From the NCBI GenBank assembly GCA_018136815.1, contig JADDIW010000130.1, positions 20,610 through 84,609 on the forward strand: a stretch of DNA of 64,000 bases. Direction: 5' to 3'. The notes beneath the pieces are model-generated. The model was not told the DNA's origin, did not search any database, and was given only the letters and a program-made list of their open reading frames with translations. The translations under genes and the position numbers were made by a program. This stretch comes from Isochrysis galbana (lineage: Eukaryota; Haptophyta; Isochrysidales; Isochrysidaceae). Shown piece by piece: positions 20,452 through 32,113 of this stretch; the first letter of the stretch is position 1, and each line of letters starts with the position of its first letter.

Positions 20452-20940
20452 ATGGAGTGGCGCGCCGTGCCGCAGAGCCAGCTGCCCTCGAGCAACACCC
20501 AGCTGTACGAGGCCTCGAGCGATGGGCGTGTGCGCAACGCCAAGACCCTGCGCGAGCTTAGCTTCATGAAGGAGGCGAACGTCAAGCGCACGCGCGTCAA
20601 GATTGGCAACTGTATCAGTCCCGTCGAACACATCATCGCCGGAGCCTTCCTCGGGTGGGAGCCGGGGAAGCGCATCGAGCACGTGAACGGCGATCTTAAG
20701 GATTGCCGGGTCGAGAATCTGCGCGTGCTCTGCGCCCTGCCTCCACGCAGCGAGCTCGAGAACATGGAAGAGGACGACTGGGAGTTGCTCGAGGTGCCTC
20801 CCGCGGAGCGCAAGAAGATCCTACGGGAACGCAACATAAAACAATACGAGGAGAACCGGTGGGGTCTAGAGCCCTTGCCTACGTCGTTCGGCGACACGAG
20901 CCACATCCAGGTGACGGTGAGCTTCGTCGAGCGCAGATGA
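20452..20940 (+). CDS. HNH endonuclease-like protein with NUMOD4-like N-terminus (162 aa)
   Basis: ATG 20452 gives MEWRAVPQSQL...YEASSDGRVRN, the pattern of NUMOD4 DNA-binding modules (EWR.IP...YE.S..GRVRN). Residues 56-90 read EHIIAGAFLGWEPGKR, then IEHVNGDLKDCRVENLRVL. This is the HNH_3 core, with His in EHVNGD and the Asn of the final helix (ENL). In this family the HNH site nicks or cuts DNA. Such genes are typical of phages, large DNA viruses and homing elements, and appear sporadically in protist genomes. The C-terminus (about 95-162) is charged and not recognised. The gene stands alone between a tandem repeat and intergenic DNA, so it may be a selfish or virus-derived insertion. The frame is intact. 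A short frame at 20957-21139 with VVVKKEPEEEPAMAPGKKRR might be a further exon, but no junction is convincing. Confidence 0.7.
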   Translation: MEWRAVPQSQLPSSNTQLYEASSDGRVRNAKTLRELSFMKEANVKRTRVKIGNCISPVEHIIAGAFLGWEPGKRIEHVNGDLKDCRVENLRVLCALPPRSELENMEEDDWELLEVPPAERKKILRERNIKQYEENRWGLEPLPTSFGDTSHIQVTVSFVERR

Positions 20941-22008
20941 TAAAATTTTCCTCCGTGTGCGCTCCGATCCTTCGGCCGTCGTGGTGAAGAAAGAGCCAGA
21001 AGAGGAGCCTGCCATGGCCCCCGGCAAGAAGCGTCGCGCGTCGCGTCTTCGATGCGCCGGCGATTTGCAAGTGTGTTTGCCATGTGTGTGCTGCTTGAGA
21101 GTGAATGCACAAAGGTACAAAATTTTGTCACATGGATAGGGTACTGTTTGTGTGATAAAAATGAAAGGTACAAAGGTACCCTACAAACTCGCCTCGCCTC
21201 GCCAGTCCCTGCCACCACAACACTCCTCACACTCGCCCTCGCCTCTCGCCACTCGCCACTCGTTCGATTTCGCTCTCGCCTCCGTCCTCGCCCTCGCTCA
21301 AGCCCGCCTGCCCGCCTTCCTCTACTGACGGGCGCTCAGCCCGTCAGCGTCTCCGAAGTCGCCTCCTCAGCCGCGCCTGCCGCCGGCTTGGCCATCAAAA
21401 TTCGTCAGACTCCAAGTATTGTCGCGTGATTTCCTCCCTTGTGAGCCATTTACATTTATATTAACGATTTCGATTTCGATTTCCGGTTTCCGATTTCCGG
21501 AACTCCCAAAACTAATGTTCACGTCGTAAGCACTCTAGAACTCTAGAATCATACGATGAACAAACCCCTCCGCTGAGGGACCGTGCCTCATCGGCAACGG
21601 AGCCCCTACGCCCGCGATGGGTGTGGCTTGTCCGGTGTACGTAGGTGGCGAGCGATGCTAGCCAACGAGACCTTCTACAAGACTACAGTTTCTAATGATA
21701 CTTTTGAGTTTTCAGAAGGCACCTTTGCCCCGTCAGCGGCGTCCAGAGCGTTGAGAGGGCGGCGGGGAGGGGGCGGCGTCCAGAGCGTTGGAAGGAACGG
21801 CGAACTGCGCGGCGGCGGCCCTCAGTTTGCCCCTCTCGTTCTCATCCGCCTCGCTCTCCGCCCCCACCCCCCCACACACAGGAGAGGGCTGGCCTAGCAG
21901 CCACCACCGAAGGGGAACCGCCGCGCGTAGTCTTCTGCTCAACAAACCCGGTGATCCTAACGGTTCGGCAAGAAAGGCGAGCCCCGGGCGGAACGGGAAC
22001 AAAATCCG
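20941..22008. other. intergenic; contains a perfect 9-bp hairpin
   Basis: At 21325-21347 a perfect 9-bp stem (CTGACGGGC / GCCCGTCAG) closes a 5-base loop. It lies in Ser/Pro-coding-like sequence that faintly resembles the retroelement gag start at 38984. Near 21460-21500 there is a run of GATTTC words. No gene is supported. Confidence 0.4.
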
Positions 22009-22217
22009 GCTGGGGATCGTTAGCTGCCGGAAGGGCTGCGATTAGAGATTCGAGGACTCCCGACTGGTATTTAAATATTCGATCATGACACGTATCAGGA
22101 CATCCTGCGCCCACCCGAGGAGGCTGGGGATCGTTGCAATAGTCGGAAGGGCTGAGAGATTCGACGATTCCCGATCGATATTCAAACCTGAAAATAGATC
22201 GAGACATCCCGCGCCCT
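22009..22217. repeat. degenerate tandem duplication, about 105-110 bp unit
   Basis: Two units begin GGCTGGGGATCGTT. Both contain GGAAGGGCTG, GAGATTCGA, ATTC and ACATCC(C/T)GCGCCC. They lie upstream of protease gene 2 and have no counterpart upstream of gene 1. Confidence 0.7.
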
Positions 22218-22394
22218 TCCGGCCGTTATGACTCACCATTGAAAGCCTTTGAATACTTATGTACCAAAGACTGGTGGCTCCATTGAATCACGCTATTTCG
22301 GGAAGGGAGCTCGTGCGAGATGAGGGGAGGAGATAGATGATCTCCGTAAATCTCCGAGAGGGGAGATTTGGGTGTGTAACGGCTTCTCTCGCGT

Positions 22395-22409
22395 GAGGGG
22401 TGCGGTGGG

Positions 22410-22443
<34 letters not shown>

Positions 22444-22725
22444 GGGGGGAGGGCGGAGGGGTGAAGAATTGGGAGAAGAAGAGGGGAATTCGCGGCGAGA
22501 GAGGTGGAGAGAGAGAGAGAGTAGCCGCTGCAGGGTGAGGGAGGGGGGGGAGGAGAAGGGGGGGAGGGAAGGAGGAGGGGGCACGGAGAGAGAAAAGAAG
22601 AGAGAAGAGAGAGAGAAGAGGAGAGAGAGAGAGGGAGAGAGGGAGAGAGAGGGGGGGGGGGGAGAGAGAGAGAGGGAGAGAGAGAGAGGGGGGGAGAGAG
22701 AGAGAGGGTGCAAGGGAGGAAGGAG
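22395..22725 (+). repeat. polypurine GA tract directly upstream of protease gene 2
   Basis: About 330 bp of almost pure purine on the coding strand (GAGAGAGA, GGGGGGAGG), ending about 12 bp before ATG 22737. It can form triplex or G-rich structures and probably lies in the promoter or 5' leader. Confidence 0.85.
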
Positions 22726-22736
22726 GACTCGGTGGC

Positions 22737-25700
22737 ATGCGGGGCTTGCTCGCGCTGCTCGTTGGGCTCCTGGGGGGGGCGGCGACCATCGAGCTGGAGT
22801 GCGCATCGACGAGCGTCGTCGCAGAGGACTACTTCGAGCCGCGGCACGCGGAGATCCTCTACGGCCGATGCGTGACGGCAGAAGGGCGAACCCACTTCAT
22901 CGCGCCCACGAGCGATTTCCTCGAGAGGCTCATGGTTGGGGGCAGAGCGAGGCTGAGCGTGCGCGTCGTGGCGAGCACGGAGGAGAACCGCGCCCTGCTC
23001 ACCACGCTCCTTGCGGAGCAGCGGGCGCGGGGCGTCGAGTCGCCCCGGCCTATGCCTCCTTATGTGAGGTTGCCTGCGGACGTCTACGAGATTATCGATG
23101 TCTTGGTGTCCCCGTCGGTCCTTCGTCGGAACGCGACGCGCAGCTCGGACATCCGCGATGTGATCACGATTCGCATGGTCTACACCGATGTGGCACCAAC
23201 ATACTGCGACGAGACGTGCGTCTCCAATGGCATGTGGGGCTCGAGCGCAGGCAACAACTGCGTCCGCATTTTCGACAAGAACGTGTGTGGCAGTGTGAAC
23301 GAGGCGTTCAAGGACAACTCGTATGGTGCAATGGAGTGGCCATCCGCCCAGGGTCGCGTGGTGTCGGTCAACATGGGCAAGCCAGCACCTGTGGGCACCT
23401 GCGACGTGGAGGTCGAGATCGCCTTGGCTGATTCGAAGGCCAAGGCCTTGGGACTTCAACCAACAACGTATGCCCACAAAGAGTACTTTGTGCCGTACGC
23501 CTTCGGCTCGTGCGAATGGGGAGGCGTGGCGCTGGTGGGCTGCAATCGAGCAGGCCATTCAACGGTCGACAACGCGTGCTGGGCCATGATTCGCGACCAG
23601 TACCCCACCACACGGCTGCACGAGTTTGGGCACAACCTTGGCTTGTACCATGCGGGCGATCCGGACACCGAGTACGGAGACTCCTCCGGTCTCATGGGAT
23701 CGGCGCGCGCATGGCACGGGTGAGCCAAACTGCCGCTGTCTTATCTGCTTAATGTTGCGCCCAACACGTACACCGAAAGGCATCGGTGCCTGCTTGTTCC
23801 CGATGCTAAGGCTTGCTGGTGTGATTTTCTCCCCCGCTCCACTATGCACATGGCAGGTTCAACGCGCCCCATCGCTGGCAGCTTGGGTGGCTTCAGCCAG
23901 AACACGTCGCAAAAGTGACGACCTCAGGGGTGTATCAGCTTCGATCGCTCCATGAGATCCCTGCGGAATCAGGCGGTCGTTCCGCGGTATACTTTGATTG
24001 CCCCAATTGCATCGCCGAGTATGCGTATGGCGATGCCTTTATTTCCTTTCGTGCTCCGATGGGCTACGACGAAGATCTTCCAACAACCCTGCAGAACAAG
24101 GTGTTTGTGCACGTGCTCAGGAATCAGTACAGCGTCGCTGAGTACGCTGCGGGCACAAAGCTGTGGGCGACACTTGGAGAAGGTGAGGGGTACGTTGTCG
24201 ATTCAACCGGTCACCATATTCGTGTCTGCTACGTTGGGGGAGGGCCAATCATTGCTGTCTCCAGCGGTACGGACACACTGAGCGCTCAAGACCACACCGC
24301 CTCCTTGTGTACGAAGGCGGTTTTGCCGCCGGCTCCACCACCTTCACCAGTGTCGACCTCGGCCTGCTCAAATGAGTGCATCGGGAACGCAGACTACGCG
24401 TCCGACGGCATTTGCGATGACGGCAGCCCAGGCAGCGAGTACTCGGCTTGCGAGTACGGGACGGACTGCGCAGACTGCGGCCCGCGGCCGTTCTTGCCGC
24501 CGTCGCCGCCATCAATGCCTCCGCTGCCTGACCCTCCGTCCGGTGCATGTCTCGCCCAGACGGTGCCGCCCGTGCGCCGCGGCCCGGAGGAGCGCATCGT
24601 GGGTGGTGTGGAGGTCGACCCGCCGCGCAAGTACCAGTGGCTCGTCTCGCTCCAGACCGATTCAGGCTTCCACTTTTGCGGAGGCACGCTGATCCGGCCG
24701 CAGTGGGTCCTCACCGCCGCCCACTGCACAACGAATGGCGTCGGTCAGGTCGTCGTCGGGATGCACAGCAAGACGTCCGCTGACAGTTGCAAGCAAACGC
24801 GAGAAGTTGTTCAGATCATCAACTACCGTGGGTACAATAGCGCCACGTCCGAGGGCGATGTGGCGCTCTTGAAGCTCGACTCTCCAGTCGACTCGTATTC
24901 GCCGATCGACGCGCTCGACGGCTTTGGCGCGGCGCCGCAGCACGAGGCTGCTGGCGAGGTGCTGACGGTCGCCGGCTGGGGCACCCTTTCTTCCGGCGGC
25001 AGCACGCCCGACGTGCCGATGGAGGTCGACGTGCCGGTCGTGAGCAATGCCGACTGCGACGCGGCGTACGGTGGTGGTTCGATCTTTGACGACATGATCT
25101 GCGCGGGTCTGTTGGGCGAGGGCGGCAAGGACTCGTGCCAGGGCGATTCTGGCGGCCCCCTCTTCGCAACGATGGCGAACGGCGATTATGTGCTTACGGG
25201 CGTCGTGAGCTGGGGCTACGGCTGCGCTGATGCTCGGTGGCCTGGCGTGTACGCGCGCGTCTCGGCCTTCGAGGAGTTCGTGTGCTCGAACGCGGGCGTG
25301 TGCGGGTCATTGCTTCCGCCGTCTCTTTCACCGCCCGTCGCGACGTCCGCTCCGCCACCTTCACCAGTGTCGCCCTCGGCCTGCTCGAATGAGTGCATCG
25401 GGAACGCAGACTACGCGTCCGACGGCATCTGCGATGACGGCGGCCCTGGCGGCGATTACTCGGCTTGCGAGTACGGGACGGACTGCGCAGACTGCGGCCC
25501 GCGGCCGCTTTCGCCGCCGTCGCCGCCATCAATTCAATCGCCACCCGCCGCATGCATCACCCAGACGGTGCCGCCCGTGCGCCGCGGCCCGGAGGAGCGC
25601 ATCGTGGGTGGTGTGGAGGTCGACCCGCCGCGCAAGTACCAGTGGCTCGTCTCGCTCCAGACCGATTCAGGCTTCCACTTTTGCGGCGGCACGCTGATCC

Positions 25701-28700
25701 GGCCGCAGTGGGTGCTCACCGCCGCCCACTGCACAACGGATGGCGTCGGTCAGGTCGTCGTCGGGATGCACAGCAAGACGTCCGCTGACAGTTGCAAGCA
25801 AACGCGAGAAGTTGTTCAGATCATCAACTACCCTGGGTACAATAGCGCCACGTCCGAGGGCGATGTGGCGCTCTTGGAGCTCGACTCTCCTGTCGACGCG
25901 TACGCGCCGATCGACGCGCTCGACGGCTTTGGCGCGGCGCCACAGCACAAGGCTGCCGGCGAGGTGCTGACGGTCGCCGGCTGGGGCACCCTTTCTTCCG
26001 GCGGCAGCACGCCCGACGTGCCGATGGAGGTCGACGTGCCGGTCGTGAGCAATGCCGACTGCGACGCGGCGTACGGTGGTGGTTCGATCTTTGACGACAT
26101 GATCTGCGCGGGCCTGCTGGGCGAGGGCGGCAAGGACTCGTGCCAGGGCGACTCTGGCGGCCCCCTCTTCGCAACGATGGCGAACGGCGATTATGTGCTT
26201 ACGGGCGTCGTGAGCTGGGGCTACGGCTGCGCTGATGCTCGGTGGCCTGGCGTGTACGCGCGCGTCTCGGCCTTCGAGGAGTTCGTGTGCTCGAACGCGG
26301 GCGTGTGCGGGTCATTGCTTCCGCCGTCTCTTTCACCGCCCGTCGCGACGCCCGCTCCGCCACCTTCACCAGTGTCGCCCTCGGCCTGCTCGAATGAGTG
26401 CATCGGGAACGCAGACTACGCGTCCGACGGCATCTGCGATGACGGCGGCCCTGGCGGCGATTACTCGGCTTGCGAGTACGGGACGGACTGCGCAGACTGC
26501 GGCCCGCGGCCGTTCTTGCCGCCGTCGCCGCCATCAATTCAATCGCCACCCGCCGCATGCATCACCCAGACGGTGCCGCCCGTGCGCCGCGGCCCGGAGG
26601 AGCGCATCGTGGGTGGTGTGGAGGTCGACCCGCCGCGCAAGTACCAGTGGCTCGTCTCGCTCCAGACCGATTCAGGCTTCCACTTTTGCGGCGGCACGCT
26701 GATCCGGCCGCAGTGGGTCCTCACCGCCGCCCACTGCACAACGAATGGCGTCGGTCAGGTCGTCGTCGGGATGCACAGCAAGACGTCCGCTGACAGTTGC
26801 AAGCAAACGCGAGAAGTTGTTCAGATCATCAACTACCCTGGGTACAATAGCGCCACGTCCGAGGGCGATGTGGCGCTCTTGGAGCTCGACTCTCCTGTCG
26901 ACGCGTACGCGCCGATCGACGCGCTCGACGGCTTTGGCGCGGCGCCACAGCACGAGGCTGCCGGCGAGGTGCTGACGGTCGCCGGCTGGGGCACCCTTTC
27001 TTCCGGCGGCAGCACGCCCGACGTGCCGATGGAGGTCGACGTGCCGGTCGTGAGCAATGCCGACTGCGACGCGGCGTACGGTGGTGGTTCGATCTTTGAC
27101 GACATGATCTGCGCGGGCCTGCTGGGCGAGGGCGGCAAGGACTCGTGCCAGGGCGACTCTGGCGGCCCCCTCTTCGCAACGATGGCGAACGGCGATTATG
27201 TGCTTACGGGCGTCGTGAGCTGGGGCTACGGCTGCGCTGATGCTCGGTGGCCTGGCGTGTACGCGCGCGTCTCGGCCTTCGAGGAGTTCGTGTGCTCGAA
27301 CGCGGGCGTGTGCGGGTCATTGCTTCCGCCGTCTCTTTCACCGCCCGTCGCGACGCCCGCTCCGCCACCTTCACCAGTGTCGCCCTCGGCCTGCTCGAAT
27401 GAGTGCATCGGGAACGCAGACTACGCGTCCGACGGCATCTGCGATGACGGCGGCCCTGGCGGCGATTACTCGGCTTGCGAGTACGGGACGGACTGCGCAG
27501 ACTGCGGCCCGCGGCCGCTTTCGCCGCCGTCGCCGCCATCAATTCAATCGCCACCCGCCGCATGCATCACCCAGACGGTGCCGCCCGTGCGCCGCGGCCC
27601 GGAGGAGCGCATCGTGGGTGGTGTGGAGGTCGACCCGCCGCGCAAGTACCAGTGGCTCGTCTCGCTCCAGACCGATTCAGGCTTCCACTTTTGCGGCGGC
27701 ACGCTGATCCGGCCGCAGTGGGTGCTCACCGCCGCCCACTGCACAACGGATGGCGTCGGTCAGGTCGTCGTCGGGATGCACAGCAAGACGTCCGCTGACA
27801 GTTGCAAGCAAACGCGAGAAGTTGTTCAGATCATCAACTACCCTGGGTACAATAGCGCCACGTCCGAGGGCGATGTGGCGCTCTTGGAGCTCGACTCTCC
27901 TGTCGACGCGTACGCGCCGATCGACGCGCTCGACGGCTTTGGCGCGGCGCCACAGCACGAGGCTGCCGGCGAGGTGCTGACGGTCGCCGGCTGGGGCACC
28001 CTTTCTTCCGGCGGCAGCACGCCCGACGTGCCGATGGAGGTCGACGTGCCGGTCGTGAGCAATGCCGACTGCGACGCGGCGTACGGTGGTGGTTCGATCT
28101 TTGACGACATGATCTGCGCGGGCCTGCTGGGCGAGGGCGGCAAGGACTCGTGCCAGGGCGACTCTGGCGGCCCCCTCTTCGCAACGATGGCGAACGGCGA
28201 TTATGTGCTTACGGGCGTCGTGAGCTGGGGCTACGGCTGCGCTGATGCTCGGTGGCCTGGCGTGTACGCGCGCGTCTCGGCCTTCGAGGAGTTCGTGTGC
28301 TCGAACGCGGGCGTGTGCGGGTCATTGCTTCCGCCGTCTCTTTCACCGCCCGTCGCGACGCCCGCTCCGCCACCTTCACCAGTGTCGCCCTCGGCCTGCT
28401 CGAATGAGTGCATCGGGAACGCAGACTACGCGTCCAACGGCATCTGCGATGACGGCGGCCCTGGCGGCGATTACTCGGCTTGCGAGTACGGGACGGACTG
28501 CGCAGACTGCGGCCCGCGGCCGTTCTTGCCGCCGTCGCCGCCATCAATTCAATCGCCACCCGCCGCATGCATCACCCAGACGGTGCCGCCCGTGCGCCGC
28601 GGCCCGGAGGAGCGCATCGTGGGTGGTGTGGAGGTCGACCCGCCGCGCAAGTACCAGTGGCTCGTCTCGCTCCAGACCGATTCAGGCTTCCACTTTTGCG

Positions 28701-31306
28701 GCGGCACGCTGATCCGGCCGCAGTGGGTGCTCACCGCCGCCCACTGCACAACGGATGGCGTCGGTCAGGTCGTCGTCGGGATGCACAGCAAGACGTCCGC
28801 TGACAGTTGCAAGCAAACGCGAGAAGTTGTTCAGATCATCAACTACCCTGGGTACAATAGCGCCACGTCCGAGGGCGATGTGGCGCTCTTGGAGCTCGAC
28901 TCTCCTGTCGACGCGTACGCGCCGATCGACGCGCTCGACGGCTTTGGCGCGGCGCCACAGCACGAGGCTGCCGGCGAGGTGCTGACGGTCGCCGGCTGGG
29001 GCACCCTTTCTTCCGGCGGCAGCACGCCCGACGTGCCGATGGAGGTCGACGTGCCGGTCGTGAGCAATGCCGACTGCGACGCGGCGTACGGTGGTGATTC
29101 GATCTTTGACGACATGATCTGCGCGGGCCTGCTGGGCGAGGGCGGCAAGGACTCGTGCCAGGGCGACTCTGGCGGCCCCCTCTTCGCAACGATGGCGAAC
29201 GGCGATTATGTGCTTACGGGCGTCGTGAGCTGGGGCTACGGCTGCGCTGATGCTCGGTGGCCTGGCGTGTACGCGCGCGTCTCGGCCTTCGAGGAGTTCG
29301 TGTGCTCGAACGCGGGCGTGTGCGGGTCATTGCTTCCGCCGTCTCTTTCACCGCCCGTCGCGACGCCCGCTCCGCCACCTTCACCAGTGTCGCCCTCGGC
29401 CTGCTCGAATGAGTGCATCGGGAACGCAGACTACGCGTCCAACGGCATCTGCGATGACGGCGGCCCTGGCGGCGATTACTCGGCTTGCGAGTACGGGACG
29501 GACTGCGCAGACTGCGGCCCGCGGCCGCTTTCGCCGCCGTCGCCGCCATCAATTCAATCGCCACCCGCCGCATGCATCACCCAGACGGTGCCGCCCGTGC
29601 GCCGCGGCCCGGAGGAGCGCATCGTGGGTGGTGTGGAGGTCGACCCGCCGCGCAAGTACCAGTGGCTCGTCTCGCTCCAGACCGATTCAGGCTTCCACTT
29701 TTGCGGCGGCACGCTGATCCGGCCGCAGTGGGTCCTCACCGCCGCCCACTGCACAACGGATGGCGTCGGTCAGGTCGTCGTCGGGATGCACAGCAAGACG
29801 TCCGCTGACAGTTGCAAGCAAACGCGAGAAGTTGTTCAGATCATCAACTACCCTGGGTACAATAGCGCCACGTCCGAGGGCGATGTGGCGCTCTTGGAGC
29901 TCGACTCTCCTGTCGACGCGTACGCGCCGATCGACGCGCTCGACGGCTTTGGCGCGGCGCCACAGCACGAGGCTGCCGGCGAGGTGCTGACGGTCGCCGG
30001 CTGGGGCACCCTTTCTTCCGGCGGCAGCACGCCCGACGTGCCGATGGAGGTCGACGTGCCGGTCGTGAGCAATGCCGACTGCGACGCGGCGTACGGTGGT
30101 GGTTCGATCTTTGACGACATGATCTGCGCGGGCCTGCTGGGCGAGGGCGGCAAGGACTCGTGCCAGGGCGACTCTGGCGGCCCCCTCTTCGCAACGATGG
30201 CGAACGGCGATTATGTGCTTACGGGCGTCGTGAGCTGGGGCTACGGCTGCGCTGATGCTCGGTGGCCTGGCGTGTACGCGCGCGTCTCGGCCTTCGAGGA
30301 GTTCGTGTGCTCGAACGCGGGCGTGTGCGGGTCATTGCTTCCGCCGTCTCTTTCACCGCCCGTCGCGACGTCCGCTCCGCCACCTTCTTTGACTCCCCCG
30401 CCCTCGCCACCGCCACCTTCGCCACCCTCCCCTCCTCCATCACCCCCACCTGCCAAACCTCTCGCAGTCGGTCTCGAGGGCAAAGCTGAAAGTCCGGCTG
30501 GCCGGCGTGTACGTGCACGCATGATTTTGGACGCCTCGAATCTCGCCGGTAATTCTGTCGATCCAATTTATGACGCTCTCCAAGACAATGAGAGCACCGC
30601 GCAGATTTACCTTGTGGATGAAATCACTGGAAGCAGACTCGACAGCGACATATTGGTTCCATTTTGTTTCACGCCTTGCGAGGTTGGTGAGGGTGCAACT
30701 TCCACGACGCTTTCGCTGTTGGGTCCTGTTGGCAGAGGAGAGCTGGTGCGCACGTTGCCTCTCATCTCTGACGCCAATCAGACGCAGGCAGAGGCAAATG
30801 GCAATCTGGACATTGTGACTTACACCTATGCTTACGAGCTTATCGTTGAGCTCCACAGCGCTCGCATCGTGCCGAAGGGCCAAAGTTTGGAAGAAACCGC
30901 ATCATTTCTTGAAGCAGATTTCACGCGGAAAGTTACGGACATGGCCAGCGGATTGGGACTTGGACTCATATCGACATCAACCCGGGTCATTTTCCCACCG
31001 AGGCCACCACCGGCATTACCACCCTGGCCTCCCTCGCCACCGCCGCCCTTGTCGCCACCGCCTTCACCGCCGCCGCCCACATCCCCTCTAGCGTTCTCGC
31101 CAACGCCATCACCTCCACCACCTTCATTTCCACCGTTTCGCCCTTCTTTTCCTCGTTTATTGCCACTTTCACCGCCACCTGCATCGCCTCCCCAACTCCC
31201 CGTCGGTGCTCCGGCACGCCCACCACTACCACCCTCCCCTCAGCCACCGTCCTCGGCTCCCTCGCCTCGCACGGACCCATTCGGATCGTTTTCTACTTGT
31301 CTGTGA
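22737..31306 (+). CDS. secreted M11 gametolysin-like protease with six trypsin domains (protease gene 2)
   Basis: Exons 22737-23719 and 23857-31306; the intron 23720-23856 is GT-AG, 137 bp, phase 2, at the same place as in gene 1. Product 2810 aa. ATG 22737 gives a signal peptide (MRGLLALLVGLLGGAA). The zinc motif HEFGHNLGLYH is at residues 295-305. Six Cys-rich plus trypsin units begin at residues 498, 837, 1172, 1507, 1842 and 2177. All six retain R|IVGG, LTAAHC, GDVALL and DSCQGDSGGPL, so all appear catalytically competent with trypsin specificity. The conserved C-terminal domain (KPLAVGLEGKAES...) spans about 2528-2707 and a Pro-rich tail ends the protein. It is a paralogue of the gene at 3996; identity starts within the signal peptide and upstream sequences are unrelated. 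Because each trypsin follows an Arg-Ile site that trypsin itself can cut, self-processing into separate enzymes is plausible but unproven. Collapsed or expanded repeats in assembly could alter the unit number. Confidence 0.87.
24365..30370 (+). repeat. six tandem coding units with two-unit alternation in protease gene 2
   Basis: Unit starts are 24365, 25382, 26387, 27392, 28397 and 29402. The last four spacings are exactly 1005 bp; the first is 1017 because of a 4-codon longer linker. In the linker after GPRP, units 2, 4 and 6 code LSPPS while 1, 3 and 5 code FLPPS. Units 5 and 6 share ASNG where 2-4 have ASDG. This is a higher-order array built by duplication of a pair of units. Confidence 0.9.
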
Positions 31307-31379
31307 AATCACCACCCATTCTTCACACTCACACTTTCGTATACTATTCACTATTCACTATTCCGTAGCTGATAACAAC

Positions 31380-32108
31380 TATAGTTATAGTTTCAATGAT
31401 CCAACTATCAGTAAACTGATAGGGTCATGGAGCGCACGCCGCCTCCCGCCCTCGCTGCCACGGCCCTCGCCGCGAGGATGGACGAAGCTTTCATGGACAC
31501 GCCGCTGTCGCCGAAGCGACCGCGCCAGGACGACCACCCACACTCCAAACCAAGCCTCAGGTAGTGCACCGAGGCCAGACCCCGGAAACCAAAGAAAAAG
31601 GAACGAAGGGGGGCAGGGGAAGAGGTGGAGGAAGGGAAGATAAGGGCGGTGGAAGTAGAGACCCAATAGGTGTGTAGCCCTGAGCCCTGAATCTACAGAT
31701 ATTTTTTTTTAGTTTCAATGATGCCGCCCCCCTCCCAGCCCCCCGCAGTCACGACGCCCCAACGGGGCCGCCCCAAGCCGCCGAAGCACTCGCAGCGCAG
31801 GCCGCTGTCCCAACCTGTTGCGGGTAGGGGGGGTTTCCTTGTCGCATCCGCGATCGACTTCAAGGTCGTTTGCCTTCATTTGGTACCCCTCGTTTCCAAA
31901 TACGCGATGCGCCGGCACAAAAAAAAATCTTCTAGTATTTGAGCAAAGGCACCCACCTCACAGTGCTCAACCATGTCTATAAATGGAATGTCGCCTGATG
32001 ATGTAGTAGTACGCAAGCGATTGCAATGGATCATAAGAAAGATGGACGAGAACTTCAAAAAATTCATCACACCTCTCTTTCCGCCATATGCCAATTCTTT
32101 TTTAAATT
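31380..32108 (+). mobile_element. two-ORF repeat element, copy B (internally deleted and interrupted)
   Basis: It starts with CAACTATCAGTAAACTGATAG before ATGGAGCGC, parallel to copy A. ORF1 stops early (after PRPRQDD...SKPSLR at about 31564). An ATG at 31718 continues with a block like copy C (SQPPAVTTPQRGRPKPP). The ORF2 region matches copy A from about 31866 to 32095. Past CCGCCATATG it switches to a different repeat beginning TTAATGTTATATCC. Confidence 0.55.
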
Positions 32109-32113
32109 ATTAA
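31973..32113 (+). pseudogene. truncated ORF2 of element copy B (46 aa)
   Basis: ATG 31973 begins MSINGMSPDDVVVRKRLQW and follows the 209-aa ORF2 of copy A for about 40 codons with one extra codon and no frameshift. It then runs into FFLNY and TAA at 32111, where a different repeat starts. It shows that ORF2 was a real reading frame in the common ancestor. Confidence 0.6.

Noticed and set aside
24365-30370. Regularly spaced near-identical repeats, considered as a CRISPR-like or satellite array
   Set aside because: The units are 1005-bp coding sequences with no spacers and an open reading frame, in a eukaryotic genome.
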